From Paragonimus westermani (lineage: Eukaryota > Platyhelminthes > Trematoda > Plagiorchiida > Troglotrematidae): 64,000 nucleotides of DNA. Shown piece by piece: positions 38,728 through 49,321 of the stretch (position 1 is its first letter; every line of letters begins with the position of its first letter). Position numbers and translations under genes: made by a program. The DNA lies in the NCBI GenBank assembly GCA_008508345.1, contig QNGE01000297.1:98445-162444 (forward strand), given 5' to 3'. The notes beneath the pieces are model-generated. The model saw nothing but the letters and a program-made list of their open reading frames with translations. It did not search any database and was not told the origin of the DNA.

Positions 38728-38931
38728 CTAGCGTACTCGTCGCCTCTTCGCCGACGGTGTACTATGAGTATGTTGGTGACCTACTAACCCCAAACGGCTA
38801 GCGCATTCGCGGCCGCACACATCGCAACGCCATATAGTCACCTCACCGCGACCTATGGAACCGATGGTTCCTTTGCGTACCGCACAATTCCGCTTGCGGC
38901 CGCGCAATAACTGCTCGTTGAACTGTATTCC
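38728..38931 (-). pseudogene. C2H2 zinc-finger C-terminus of LINE family 1 (third frame)
   Basis: In a frame different from the piece at 38843-39166, the minus strand reads EQLLRGRKRNCAVRKG, then WRCDVCGRECASRL...HQHTH, then a basic tail SAKRRRVR and a stop at 38728-38730. The spacing C-x2-C-x12-H-x3-H is an intact C2H2 finger. It matches the remnant at 7256-7459, confirming that the element's protein normally ends with this finger. A second frameshift in this copy, near 38900-38935, separates the finger from the rest of the ORF. Confidence 0.75.
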
Positions 38932-39166
38932 GCAAGGCCGTCTGGTTCAACGCCAAATCTTCCCAACATCTAAGATCAATGTTCCAACGTGAAAGACTTA
39001 CCTGCACAACATCCTGGTACCTCCGCTTCTGACCACCGGGATTTCGCTTACCTGACTTTACTTGTCCGTACAGTAACTGGTTTGGGGTACGGTCATCGTC
39101 CATCCGACGGACGTGACCGAGCCAACGGAGCTGATTCAGCATCAGCATGGCTTCTATCCCGTCCAT
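38843..39166 (-). pseudogene. LINE family 1 post-RT region, frameshifted from main ORF
   Basis: This continues the RT ORF in another frame. The main ORF reads IPNTEVLRRAVWTG-stop, while this frame reads MDGIEAMLMLNQLRWLGHVR immediately after the same bases. A one-base deletion (or two-base insertion) near 39166 explains this. LRWLGHVRRM followed by a KRNPGGQKRRYQD-type basic segment is typical of the C-terminal region after the RT in these elements. The last 27 or so codons are themselves out of frame relative to the zinc-finger tail. Confidence 0.75.
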
Positions 39167-42100
39167 ACCGCTCGCCGCAGCACCTCAGTGTTCGGAATCA
39201 TGTCCGACCACCGAATACCCAAGATGCGCCTCAGACACTGAACATGGAAACGGCTCAAATAGCTCACGTTCCGCTGATACAGTGTCCACGTCTCACTGCC
39301 GTACAGCAGGATAGACAGCACCATTGAGCGGTAGACACACAACTTCGTGGCCATCTTCAGGCTGTGATTCTTCCAGACACGCCTTTCAAGACGTCCGAAA
39401 GCAGCGCTAGCCTTTGCCACACGCGCTCTCAACTCGCGGTCCACGGACAGATCTGTCGACAAGTTGCTACCCAAGTAGCAAAAATCCCCGCAGCCATTCA
39501 CAGTGTCTCCAGCGATGCGAATTTCGGGTGGAGGTACACAAGCAGCACCTCCACCAGGAGAAGGCTGAAAAAACGAATACGTCTTACCTGTGTTGATGTC
39601 CAACCCGAACTTCGATGCTGCCGAAGCGAATGCTGTAGCTAGACGTTGCAGCTCTTCTTCGCTGTGCGCTAGCAAAGCGCTGTCATCGGCGAACAGAAGC
39701 ATCCGCATCCTTGAGGTCTGCAGCCGGGTTGAGGCGCCAAATCGTCGGATATTCAACAGACGCCCGTCCGTCCGGTACTCCACCTCGACACCATCCTCTC
39801 CAGAGTTCTGAAAAGCAACTGTTACCATCGCAGTCAAATATAAACTAAATAGGGCTGGGGCTAGAACACAACCCTGCTTCACGCCAGTGACGATGTCGAA
39901 ATCATCAGAGGTCGATCCACACGATTGCACCTTCGCCTTCATGCCCGCATGCAACAATCTAACCATATTGACGAACTTACCTGGACATCCAAACTTACCA
40001 AGCACCGTCCACAGCGCCTCGCGGTTCACGGAATCGAACGCTTTGGTGAAGTCCACGAACAGGGCATACAAGGGCTGATTCCGTTCTCGGCACTTCTCCT
40101 GAAGCTGTCGAGCAGCAAACACCAGGTCGATTGTACTCCGACTCGACCGAAATCCACACTGCTCCTCGGGAACATTCATCTCCAGAACGGACGCATTCAG
40201 TCGGTTCAGGAGGATTCTGGCAAGCACCTTGCCTGCACAGCTCAAGAGGCTGATACCTCGGTAGCTGTCGGTGCATTGCTTGCTACCCTTCCCTTTGAAC
40301 AAGGGTACGATGAGGGCATCCTTGAAGTCTTGCGGCATCACCTCGTGCTCCCAGATGGAGTGAACCAGCTGGAGCAGAGCGCGTTCCAACGCCGGACCGC
40401 CATTCTTCAGGATCTCACCTGGCAGCCCATCCTCGCCTGCAGCCTTCCCGTTGCGCAGTTGACCAATCGCCCTCTGCAACTCCAGCAAGTCGGGGGCGAG
40501 AGCAAGCGAAGATTTGACGTCCTGTTGCGGCAGACTGTTAACAGTCGCCCAATCAATTGTAGTAGGGCGGTTTAACAGGCTGCCGAAGTGTTTGCGCCAT
40601 ATTCCCATGATGTCTTCCGGCTGGCTGCAAGAACAACCGGTGTCCACGTCTACCAGTGCTTTAGTAGACTGGATAGACGGACCGAAGATCGCCTTAAGCG
40701 AATCGTAAAACTCCTTGTGTTGCCGACGATCTGCGAAGCCCTGCATGCGCTCGCCCTGTTTCCTCCACCAGTTGTCCTTAATTCCGCGAACACGCTCAGC
40801 CAGTTGACGGCGGATATTCCGGAACCCAGTCTTCTTCGCTCCATTGCCAGGGTCCATTGTGCATGTGGCGAACGCGGCATTCTTCTCTCGTACCAAGTTG
40901 GAGATAGCCACGTTGTTGTCATCGAACCAATCCGGGCGTTTCTTGCGCTCCACACCGATCGTCTCAGTGGCTGCTACCATAATCTGTTTCTTCAGTTGTT
41001 GCCACATACCCTCGGGGGTAGTGGATACAGGAGCATTGTGCAGGCGAGCGACGACTGCACGTTGAAAGGCAGCCTTCGTCTCGAAGTTCTCCAACCTTCT
41101 GATATCCAGCTTCTGCCGTTGTCCAAAAGATCTACAATAAACGGACTTGCGTACATGGATAAACAATTTGGTCCTGACCAGCCTATGATCTGTGCTACAT
41201 TCAGCCCCGCGCATCACTCGCGTGATGCGCACTTCACGAATGTCGCGCTGCCGCACAATCACGTAGTCAAGTAGGTGGTGGTGACCGCTTCGTGGATGAG
41301 TCCACGTCGTGATGTCGCTCGCATCCAGCTGGAATCGGGTGTTCGTGATAGCCAGCTCGTGAGTAGCACACAGGTGCAGCAGACGATCACCGTTCGCGTT
41401 GACTGAACCAATGCCGTAGGGTCCGAGGACTCCCGGCCAAGCTACAGAGTCGCGCCCAACTCTAGCGTTCAAGTCACCCAAAACAAACAGTCGGTCATTC
41501 ACTGGCGCAGACCGGATTGTGGCGGACAGCTGATCATAGAACTGGTCCTTTGTATCATCAGTGTGACACATAGTTGGACCATAAACACTAACAAATGTAG
41601 CACACTTACCTCGACCGAGTCGCAGGCGCATCGACAGCATTCGGGGGCTGATGCCGTGCGGTTCGCCTATCATCAAACCATTGATGCGATCAGCGACTGC
41701 AAAACAGACACCATGCTCCCGAACACCGTCTGTCGGGTAGCCTATCCAGTAGAAAGTGTACCCGGCACCTGCTTCCCGCAACTTACCTTGGTCTGCAAGC
41801 CTTGTCTCACTCAAGGCTGCTACGTCGATTCCATACCGCCGCAGTTCCATCGCGATCAGGGCGGTGCGTCGTTCCGGTCTTTCTGTGTCGCTGCATCGAT
41901 CCAGCAGCGTGCACACGTTCCACGTCTCAATCGTAAGCGTCTTGCGTCCACGGGCCTGTTTCAAGTTGGTCTTCTGGGCACTGAAATCTAATGGAGCATT
42001 ATCTGCTCGGGGGCTCGTGGTTGGGGGGAAGTATGAGAGTGAGTGTTTGGCAGTAGCATGTTTTCGCCTATCCACCCTGCCATGTGCAGTAGATGAGGCG

Positions 42101-42288
42101 ACCCGGTTTATCCTGCGCGACGGCCGATGCAGTATACTATTTGATTTAGTTTGTATCATCATTATATGTATGGGCTTTGGATATTGCCAGGACGCCCAGA
42201 CCTGTACAGGAGAGCGATTAGGGCTCTCAACCAAAGCCTTTGGCTGAAAAACCTCAACCGCAAGACAGCAGGTGACCCACACACACAT
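39154..42288 (-). CDS. LINE endonuclease-reverse transcriptase (main ORF, C-terminus lost by frameshift)
   Basis: This 1044-codon ORF encodes the retrotransposition enzyme. The AP-endonuclease (exonuclease-endonuclease-phosphatase fold) covers about residues 115-370. Its motifs are TWNVCTLLD, ALSETRLAD, VYGPT, LGDLNARVG, HLLDYVIVRQ and STDHRLV. The reverse transcriptase covers about 625-900, with FVDFTKAFDSVNRE, GVKQGCVLAPALFS and the catalytic LLFADDSALLA near residue 866. It nicks target DNA and copies element RNA there. The ATG at 42286-42288 is the first after an in-frame TGA at 42304-42306. The frame is open for another 133 codons upstream of that TGA, so the original start is unsure. 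The ORF ends early at 39154, where a frameshift cuts off the post-RT and zinc-finger parts. Open frames on the opposite strand are shadows. Confidence 0.9.
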   Translation of the reverse strand: MCVWVTCCLAVEVFQPKALVESPNRSPVQVWASWQYPKPIHIMMIQTKSNSILHRPSRRINRVASSTAHGRVDRRKHATAKHSLSYFPPTTSPRADNAPLDFSAQKTNLKQARGRKTLTIETWNVCTLLDRCSDTERPERRTALIAMELRRYGIDVAALSETRLADQGKLREAGAGYTFYWIGYPTDGVREHGVCFAVADRINGLMIGEPHGISPRMLSMRLRLGRGKCATFVSVYGPTMCHTDDTKDQFYDQLSATIRSAPVNDRLFVLGDLNARVGRDSVAWPGVLGPYGIGSVNANGDRLLHLCATHELAITNTRFQLDASDITTWTHPRSGHHHLLDYVIVRQRDIREVRITRVMRGAECSTDHRLVRTKLFIHVRKSVYCRSFGQRQKLDIRRLENFETKAAFQRAVVARLHNAPVSTTPEGMWQQLKKQIMVAATETIGVERKKRPDWFDDNNVAISNLVREKNAAFATCTMDPGNGAKKTGFRNIRRQLAERVRGIKDNWWRKQGERMQGFADRRQHKEFYDSLKAIFGPSIQSTKALVDVDTGCSCSQPEDIMGIWRKHFGSLLNRPTTIDWATVNSLPQQDVKSSLALAPDLLELQRAIGQLRNGKAAGEDGLPGEILKNGGPALERALLQLVHSIWEHEVMPQDFKDALIVPLFKGKGSKQCTDSYRGISLLSCAGKVLARILLNRLNASVLEMNVPEEQCGFRSSRSTIDLVFAARQLQEKCRERNQPLYALFVDFTKAFDSVNREALWTVLGKFGCPGKFVNMVRLLHAGMKAKVQSCGSTSDDFDIVTGVKQGCVLAPALFSLYLTAMVTVAFQNSGEDGVEVEYRTDGRLLNIRRFGASTRLQTSRMRMLLFADDSALLAHSEEELQRLATAFASAASKFGLDINTGKTYSFFQPSPGGGAACVPPPEIRIAGDTVNGCGDFCYLGSNLSTDLSVDRELRARVAKASAAFGRLERRVWKNHSLKMATKLCVYRSMVLSILLYGSETWTLYQRNVSYLSRFHVQCLRRILGIRWSDMIPNTEVLRRAVWTG

Positions 42289-42611
42289 GCAGACGCGGCA
42301 ACATCAACCACCAAGGAGAGGATCGACAGCCATATCAAAACAAATCCAGCACCAACTCACAGGAACAGTAACACTGTACACACGATCCAAACAGACAGAC
42401 ATATAGTCAGTCCAGGCAGAAACATGCACCTTGCCCAACGAAGCCACAACGGAGCCACAACACACAGCCACCACACAAAACAAACGCACGCATCTGCATT
42501 TTGTTTGACTGCTCCCCTTTGGCCAATCTGACAAGGTTGAACCTACAAGGACGGAAGTCTCAGTCAGCACAGCCCTCCGGATCAAAACAACACGCAAGCC
42601 TGACCACCAGG

Positions 42612-42634
42612 CACACACACACACACACACACAC
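42612..42634. repeat. (CA)n microsatellite
   Basis: A 23-nt CA/TG run just beyond the 5' side of the near-complete LINE, near where the element is thought to end. Confidence 0.85.
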
Positions 42635-45329
42635 TGGTTTTCGTGTGATGGGACGGGTGCTATAATGGTAACACTCCGATAGTCGGCACTGACAAAGTCC
42701 CTCACAGGTTACCACTATGACCAGGCTACACGTGAATTGGAGCTGCTCGGGTACATTGGTTAATGACTGTGTTTACTAATTGCCTTAAGGTCCCTCTGGT
42801 TGCCTCGGAATAACATGAACACTGAAACAGTCGGTAGTTGGTTATTTCCGTATTGAGTTCCCAAACGGAGGTGCCCCTATTAGCTTAGACCACAATGACT
42901 TGACTGTGCACAGAAACAGGAGCGTTCGTCCTACCCGTAGTCAGCCGTTTGAACTGCCGTATGAATGTGCCTTGGACCGGGTATCGTTTTCGGATAGATA
43001 TTGTGTCGTCATGTGAAGTAACTTTAGTATTGTTGAAAATAGTTACTCTTGTGACGAGACTCCCTTTGAGGAAAGCCCCACAACTGCAAGTTAAAACCAC
43101 GTTTGTCAGTTCCCCAGTATACATGTGTGTGGATTTGCGTAACACTTGTGAAGTTCAGACTGCACTGTCAAATCATCGTTCTCGTGACCGAGGCAGTGTG
43201 CTTCTTTTTTACATGTTGAAAAACCTCATCAGTTTAAACAAAACTACACGCACGCGGATGATTGATTGGCTGATGTGAGATGTGTAGAAAGGGTCAGTGA
43301 TGCCAGTTGTTTGTATCTGCCAGCGATTCCATAAACACAGTTCACTTGAGGTTGCTAGTTTGCACTGACAATCACCTTGAGAGAAATGAATGGACACGAG
43401 GTAAGCGTTTCAGTGTTCCACTCCTAACCATTTTAGACTTATTCATAATTGTTCTGTGAAGAATAACAGAACGAGGTTCACACTGTGCTCTTCTGAGCCA
43501 GGCTGTTATCCACTTCACCGTCAGCATCATGACGATTGCTTCAGCGAAAGTTTACAGATTAGAGGAGGTTGAAATGACTTACGTACATATTACCCTGTGG
43601 GGAAGATGTGCAATGGTTTTAAAGAAGCGAAGGTAAAAGCTTTCGTTTGACACATGCCGATTTCGTAGTGGTTGTTTTGGTTAATGGAGGATCGTATGCA
43701 TGGAAATCAAGTCGCTTCTATCATATCGATAACCCAAAAAATTGTTCCAGTTGAAGTAACTTATAAAAATGTGATGTTGAGTGAAAGCTTGTTGACCGTT
43801 TCGTTGTTAATTGCTCTACTCTCACTACAATATCTGGCAGTATTCTTCGAGAACCAGTTTTCCGCAAGATAAGCGCTCACCATCTGGCTGAACACTAATC
43901 TGGAGAGCCTCAAGTACCGAACACTGTTGTGTTACGAACAAGTAGTGTGGCAAACGTTTTAATTTAGAAGTGAATCAGTTGCAAAATATCTACGCTTCAT
44001 GGCTCTGCTGGAGATCACTTGCCGCGTCCGTCCACTCTTTTTTCAGCCCCAGTTCATGTACAACCGAGGTTCGGGTTTTCCCCACTTGGGTTTCCTCTAA
44101 ATTAATGTCTGTTATGGGAATAGACGGAGATCGCTTAGAAAGAGCATTGTTATATTCCGTGCGTCGGTAGTGGTTTTAAGCTTGCGACGGGCGGTTGAGA
44201 CTATTAGATAGTGTGAGGTACACTACATACAACCTCAGTATCACTCTGAGTGTTCATGATCTTACCCACAGCAAACTGGCAATTCGCGATAGATTGTGTC
44301 CATTCACGCCAACGTAACGCCGACAAACCTATCACGATTAGTGCGGAGGTTAACTCATTCTGTTACTGTATCCGACTTTTCTTATCATTATGTCTGAAAC
44401 TGGTTACTTCATAATCTTTCTAATAAATAAAACAATGTGTTGTTGCGTAGGCGAACGATGGAAGTCCGTCCTTTTTATCCGCGTCCTAAAACAGAGAAAC
44501 GGCTGGACATACACGTGGCTCCTCACCCAAACTTCTTGATTCGAGCTCATCATTCAGACCTTGAAAATCTCAAGTCCATAAACTCATTGCTTTAAACTAG
44601 CAAACACTAAGGTCGTATCATTTTGATTTCGCAATCGCGTGTGACCGCGATAAACGAGAACTTTCTTCTGTCTTTGAAAAATTAAGTAAACCCTAGATCA
44701 CTGATTTCCATTTTGACTGCCAACGAACGTAATTAAGCAAATCTCACTGTGGTGTTCGCTGTCACCCACGCGTGGCATTTGGTAGAAATATGTCTCCATA
44801 CTTTGGTATGGGGACAGCAGAAGGATGCACTTTACAATTTAACAGGTACGCGCGCGAAGCTTCCTACACATATGTGCGTGTGTGCTCGTCGATGCACTTT
44901 GTAAATGTCAATGTGTATTTGCGCAAAATCCGATCAAGTTCAGTGGGTCTGTTGGCAGCGGATAAGGAGTAGTCTTTTAGTTCTGCAAAAATTTTCACAT
45001 TGATTTGTTCCGTGCAATGACCTTCATCGGTGTAGTCATATGGAATGCGGAAATGTGCGCGCTAAGGGTAGATGGTACGGCTTAAGTGCCGGCTATCTGA
45101 GGACGGATTATTATCGGTTACAGGGACCTATCCTACGTTCACAAGCTGCTGTTGATTAACTCATCCGGTGAGTTCCGCATGCATTTCCAAAGGATGGGGA
45201 CAGTTTTAGGCACTCAATTCTCATCTCGTCTGAGCAGCACTCAATTAATCTGGTGGCTTCTAGGGATGGCACACTGACTCATTCCTTAGCCCTTGTTTCC
45301 AGTCACGCATAACTCACAATCTCCTGGTC

Positions 45330-46080
45330 GGGCTTTTGGGAAGCTGTATCAGCGGTGACAGAGGTGTTGATAATGAACTAAAAGCACGTATCTTTAAGGC
45401 TAGGGTGGTATTCTCCAATTTGGGGGCACCTCAGGGAGGTATTTATTTGAGGCTTAAAGGTCGCATATATAAGGGGACAGTGAGGGCTGTATTAACTTCC
45501 GGCAATGAAGCATGGCCGCTCAGCGTAAAAGACGTGAACCGTCCCCAGGTATTTGACTTCCAATATCTGCGTTCGATCGTTCGCGTCAGGTGGCATCAAC
45601 TAGTAAGCAGTGAGGAGATTAGGAAGAGGGTGTTTAGTAGTGATTGCCAAATGAATTCTTTTCTTCAGTCTTTACATTTGGACAGACTTAGATGGTTCGG
45701 ATATGTACTGGCATAAGGTGCGAGGTGGACAGATGATGATCTTGCCTACAGAAATGAAGTCGTTCACGAACGATCTGGCTACTGTGGGTCAGGTTCGTCT
45801 CGCGGGCTGGAGGACTTCGCGACTTGCAGAGCCAGTGGCTGGAGACATTAGTTGGGATGGTGGTTAATCGGGTTCAGTGGTGTGTGAATGTTGTGGTTGT
45901 TTGGCCTAGTTGTCTGTGAAATGAGTGTACTTTATAACGCGGGAATTGTTGATGGCACCTTACTCTTACGTATAACTAGGCTGTTTGTTTGTAAGGTGTG
46001 AGCATCCTGATGCTGAATGTTTGAATATGGACGGGGTTACATTTAGTAGTTAAGTCTGTTCCCGTCCCCATCTTTTTCCT
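45330..46080 (+). mobile_element. LINE family 2, 3' tail (plus orientation)
   Basis: The first 380 bp translate as LGSCISGDRGVDNELKARIF...GRIYKGTVRAVL...FDFQYLRSIVRVRWHQLV. This is the conserved region after the RT domain of RTE-like elements. Past the stop at 45716, the 3' segment (TTGTCTGTGAAATGAGTGTA, GTTTGTTTGTAAGGTGTGAGCA, TTCCCGTCCCC) matches the reverse complement of 63030-63260. It is a 5'-truncated and mutated insertion, unrelated in sequence to family 1. Confidence 0.8.
45336..45716 (+). pseudogene. LINE family 2 post-RT ORF fragment
   Basis: The 126-codon fragment corresponds to the C-terminal part of a non-LTR reverse transcriptase protein. It includes LKGRIYKGTVRAVL, a degraded GxETWPL (here GNEAWPL) and EEIRKRVFSSDCQMNSFLQS. 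It lacks the endonuclease and RT catalytic domains. The reading frame ends at TAA 45714-45716, where the other copy (63419-63667, minus) continues with a longer C-terminus. It is non-functional. Confidence 0.75.
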
Positions 46081-46814
46081 TTCTGTTTTTGTTCCGGGTT
46101 TGCTTTCTCCTTCGTGGTTGTTTGGCCGTTAGGCGTCGTTGCGAACCACTGATATATTGCTGTCTATGATTAAGATGATGGTCGGTTTTTGCCCTGCAGA
46201 GAAATCTACTCTCACACTGCGTCAGATCTGTGAAGCAAACTCTTTGTTTTTTCTTTTAATAGGTTTTGCACCCGTCAACATTAACAAGCAGAAGTTACAT
46301 GAAATGACCACTTCTACCATGGTCTTTAACATCTTAATCCGAATGTCTACAATCTCGATTGGCTAGATTTAAATAACTTCGTCGATTCAGCAGTACAGTT
46401 CTGATACACTGTTTACAATGTCACACTGTATTGTGATATAAGCCAGGAAGCCATCTTTTGTTGCTGTTGTTATCGTTGTCAGCAGTGCTGCCTATCAATT
46501 GTGGTGTTCAACGGGGCCAGCAGTGCTTACGTTCACACACATTCGTGTACAAATACACAAACACACACTGGCGCAGTCACATTCCGTGCTGTCTAGCAAA
46601 TATGTGCTTATCGTCGTCTGTTCAAAACTGTATACTGGAGTACCGGCTAACTCATATGCTTTTTGGTTATAGATCAGCCAAGCACTTTTCCACGTTTGTA
46701 CCACCTGAGGATTCCAACGTATGGAACTCATGTCAGATCTAGTAGTTATTGCGGATAAGATGTGATATAATAACCCTATAGGCCTACTTGCAAATGAATT
46801 GATTGATTGAGTGA

Positions 46815-47402
46815 TTGCCTGACGTAGCAATCTCACTGTTCGCTACGTCTCAGATATGCCAGTTTAGAATAAAGAAATTCCACACAGTGCGTTTGAGGAT
46901 TGTGTGCATTTTCAAACCGCATTTGACGTCTGGTAAGAATAAAGAACTTTGTCACTTGCAACATAAAGTTAAGAAATCCAGGTGGTTATGCCCAATATGT
47001 TGCATTGAAAACCTCAAGGCATCAACAAAAATGACACTGCAATATGTATATATATGCTCTAGAACTAATTCAATCTTAATAACTGAAACACAATACTGTT
47101 CGGATTTCAGCAACCTACCATCTACATCTCCGAAAACGTTATTAGAACCTCTTCTTGCACACATTAATTGTCCCCATGTCGAACGAACATATATAACTAT
47201 TCTATTATACTGTACTATGACTGAGACGCTGGACAACAACGTGTGTCTGGTCCCATCGTTTATCTTCCTACTCAGAAGGACTACTCACTCCAGATCGACT
47301 CACCACCTGTCATCGATATGTCAAAGGAAATATGATTTTAGGCCACAAAACGACGCACCAACCGTTAACGCTCTCCGGGATTTAGTGCTATACTCGGTAT
47401 GA
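46815..47402 (+). other. 195-codon open reading frame, unrecognised
   Basis: The open frame runs 195 codons in AT-rich intron DNA and begins at a TTG-type or similar alternative codon, not ATG. The peptide has several cysteines (SRWLCPICCIENLK, THHLSSICQRK) but no spacing I recognise as a zinc-binding fold. No paired acceptor and donor with good consensus bound it. It may be a transposon fossil or a chance ORF. My rough estimate from base composition is that a window this size would rarely hold such a long random frame. Confidence 0.2.
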
Positions 47403-49321
47403 ATCACCGTGCCCAACTTCACTCGCTGAGGCTGCAACATCAAATTAGTCCCATGCAATGGAGAGAACAGCTGTTCGGCGGTAGACTGTTCAATCTGGAA
47501 TATCTTAGCTGTATGTGTCGTGACAGTATCGTCAGTCAATGAATTCGGAGAAGACAGCATGTACACTCACGTTGATTCTGTGGTCAACGCTACCATCAGA
47601 GTAATTTTGAAGTTGTGCACCACATTTATGGCCAGTGCAAGCAGGCGATCACCCAGTGAATTGCACCCGCTTTGAATTTGTTCGTCGTATCTAAGTCACA
47701 CTCATTATTCCAGGAGCTGTCTACTTCGTTTTACGCTAATTCATTCTTCAGTAATACTCACCATTTCCCAGGTAGAACTAAATCTTCAGCTTCTCTTGTT
47801 CTGTACTCTTTTACTAACGCGCAACACAGAGTCAGGTCTCTGTAAGCATTCTGAACTTTATATGACCTGTGAAATCCCGACGATTCCAGTGATGTCTGAT
47901 TTCATGAGAGATTTTCTTCCTAATTACTTAGGGATGCTTTAACTGATTGGAGATCTTGACCGATTCAGTTGACCAGTGGACGAGCGTTACCGCGGTGAGC
48001 GGCAAGCAACTACTTGCCGAATTGTTCGAAATGGTACTGTTAATGGTTGGCCGTTTTCCGCCGCATTGCATTGAGAAGAAACTTAGTGTTTCTGGCTCGA
48101 CTTATCTTAGTTATTTCACAGACAACAGAAAGCACACAGAAGACGGAAAATATTGGCCGAACTTGCATGTAAATCAGAGGGAGGGTTTTGCTCCAGTCAA
48201 ATATAGGGCCGCATTCAAGGAGGTAACGGTCGTAGCAGTCATCATCTGTTCCATTTTTCAGTCGGGATGATCACAATCTTCCTGTGTCAGTCGTAAACCC
48301 GATTCGTATATTGTTTTACTCTTTCTGATTTCTTGCAGTTAGTTTCCCATCAGGCAGTTGGATACCCGGCGCCAACTCACACTACCCTGAAGCTATCTCG
48401 TTGATGGATATGCTTATGTCTGATGGTTACAAACATTTGCCGTGATCACTATTAAAGTACGAACATTTATCATTAACCAAAGTCTACTAGGTGGATTTTT
48501 AAATGTAATGCCTGAATTGATAATCGACAAACCGATTTCTCCAAATGACCGTGTGTACCCTTTCGTAGATAGAAGCCAATATCCTTCAGCTACTTGCTCT
48601 TATGCTAATTTGTCGAGGGCATTCATTGGAAGTGGTGTATATGAGTGCAAGTCGGCCTACATGGAGTTATTGTCTTTTACTGGGGTTTTAACACTCTACC
48701 ATATGACGTTGTTTTAAACGTAAGCAAATTTGCATTCTTGGGCTGCAATTAGGTTTTATGACTCTTCAGCGTCCATTACGAACGGCTTATTTACTGAACT
48801 TCTGTTATGCAGTTACAAACGATTGTTTCCCAAAATAAACTTGTAAACATAAACCACGACAAGCAGACTGCAGGATTTACTGTCTGCAATTTGTACCTAA
48901 TGACATGCAGCGGAGTTTGCCGGGTAGTAAATAACGGACTATGCTGTTATTGACCTTCGTATACAAATTTAATCAATGTTGCTGATGATAATGTTTTAAT
49001 CACGAAACAGATTCTTGATGTACATGTCTCTAGTTCAGCCTTCATGTTGTCAGCCTCTTGCTGCAAGCGTTGTAGTCTTCCGGTTTGTTCTATAAGCATT
49101 TCAAAAGCTAGGAAAGAAGGGCTTAAACAGTAAGTAACCGTACGACTGCATCCGGCCTGCTGAATGACTAAACTTGGCTCATGATTGGCTAATCATTCAA
49201 CTGATACAACCTATTCATCAATTACTTATAGTTCACGTGACTAAGATGCAGCTGCTGATGTTTCTACCCGAGTAACATCTATGCACACAACTTTTTTCAA
49301 CCCCCGTTCTGTTTTGATCAG

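Larger units (their letters stand above)
38152..42540 (-). mobile_element. LINE family 1, near-complete APE-type non-LTR retrotransposon
   Basis: The element lies antisense in intron 2. Reading 5' to 3' on the minus strand it has a 5' region (to about 42540, boundary uncertain), a 1044-codon ORF (endonuclease and RT), two frameshifted C-terminal pieces ending in a C2H2 finger, and a 3' UTR to about 38152. The 3' limit comes from where similarity to the copies at 6691 and 33439 begins. Clade is uncertain: the endonuclease and RT motifs resemble the RTE-like elements often mis-annotated as craniofacial development protein 2. No clear target-site duplication or poly-A tail was found by eye. Confidence 0.85.
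32950..49321 (+). other. Intron 2 of laminin-G gene (16.4 kb), LINE-rich
   Basis: This runs from GTGACT to TTTTGATCAG. Most recognisable content is retrotransposon: family 1 at 33439-34555 and 38152-42540 (minus), and family 2 at 45330-46080 (plus). The remaining sequence, 34556-38151 and 46081-49321, shows no supported exon. A 195-codon open stretch at 46815-47402 (+) is longer than expected by chance but has no motif I recognise. Confidence 0.5.

Noticed and set aside
39364..42531. Many plus-strand open frames of 60-230 codons
   Set aside because: They are shadows of the minus-strand LINE endonuclease-RT ORF.
46821..46849. 8-bp inverted repeat GACGTAGC / GCTACGTC
   Set aside because: Short stem with a 13-nt loop, expected several times by chance in 64 kb.
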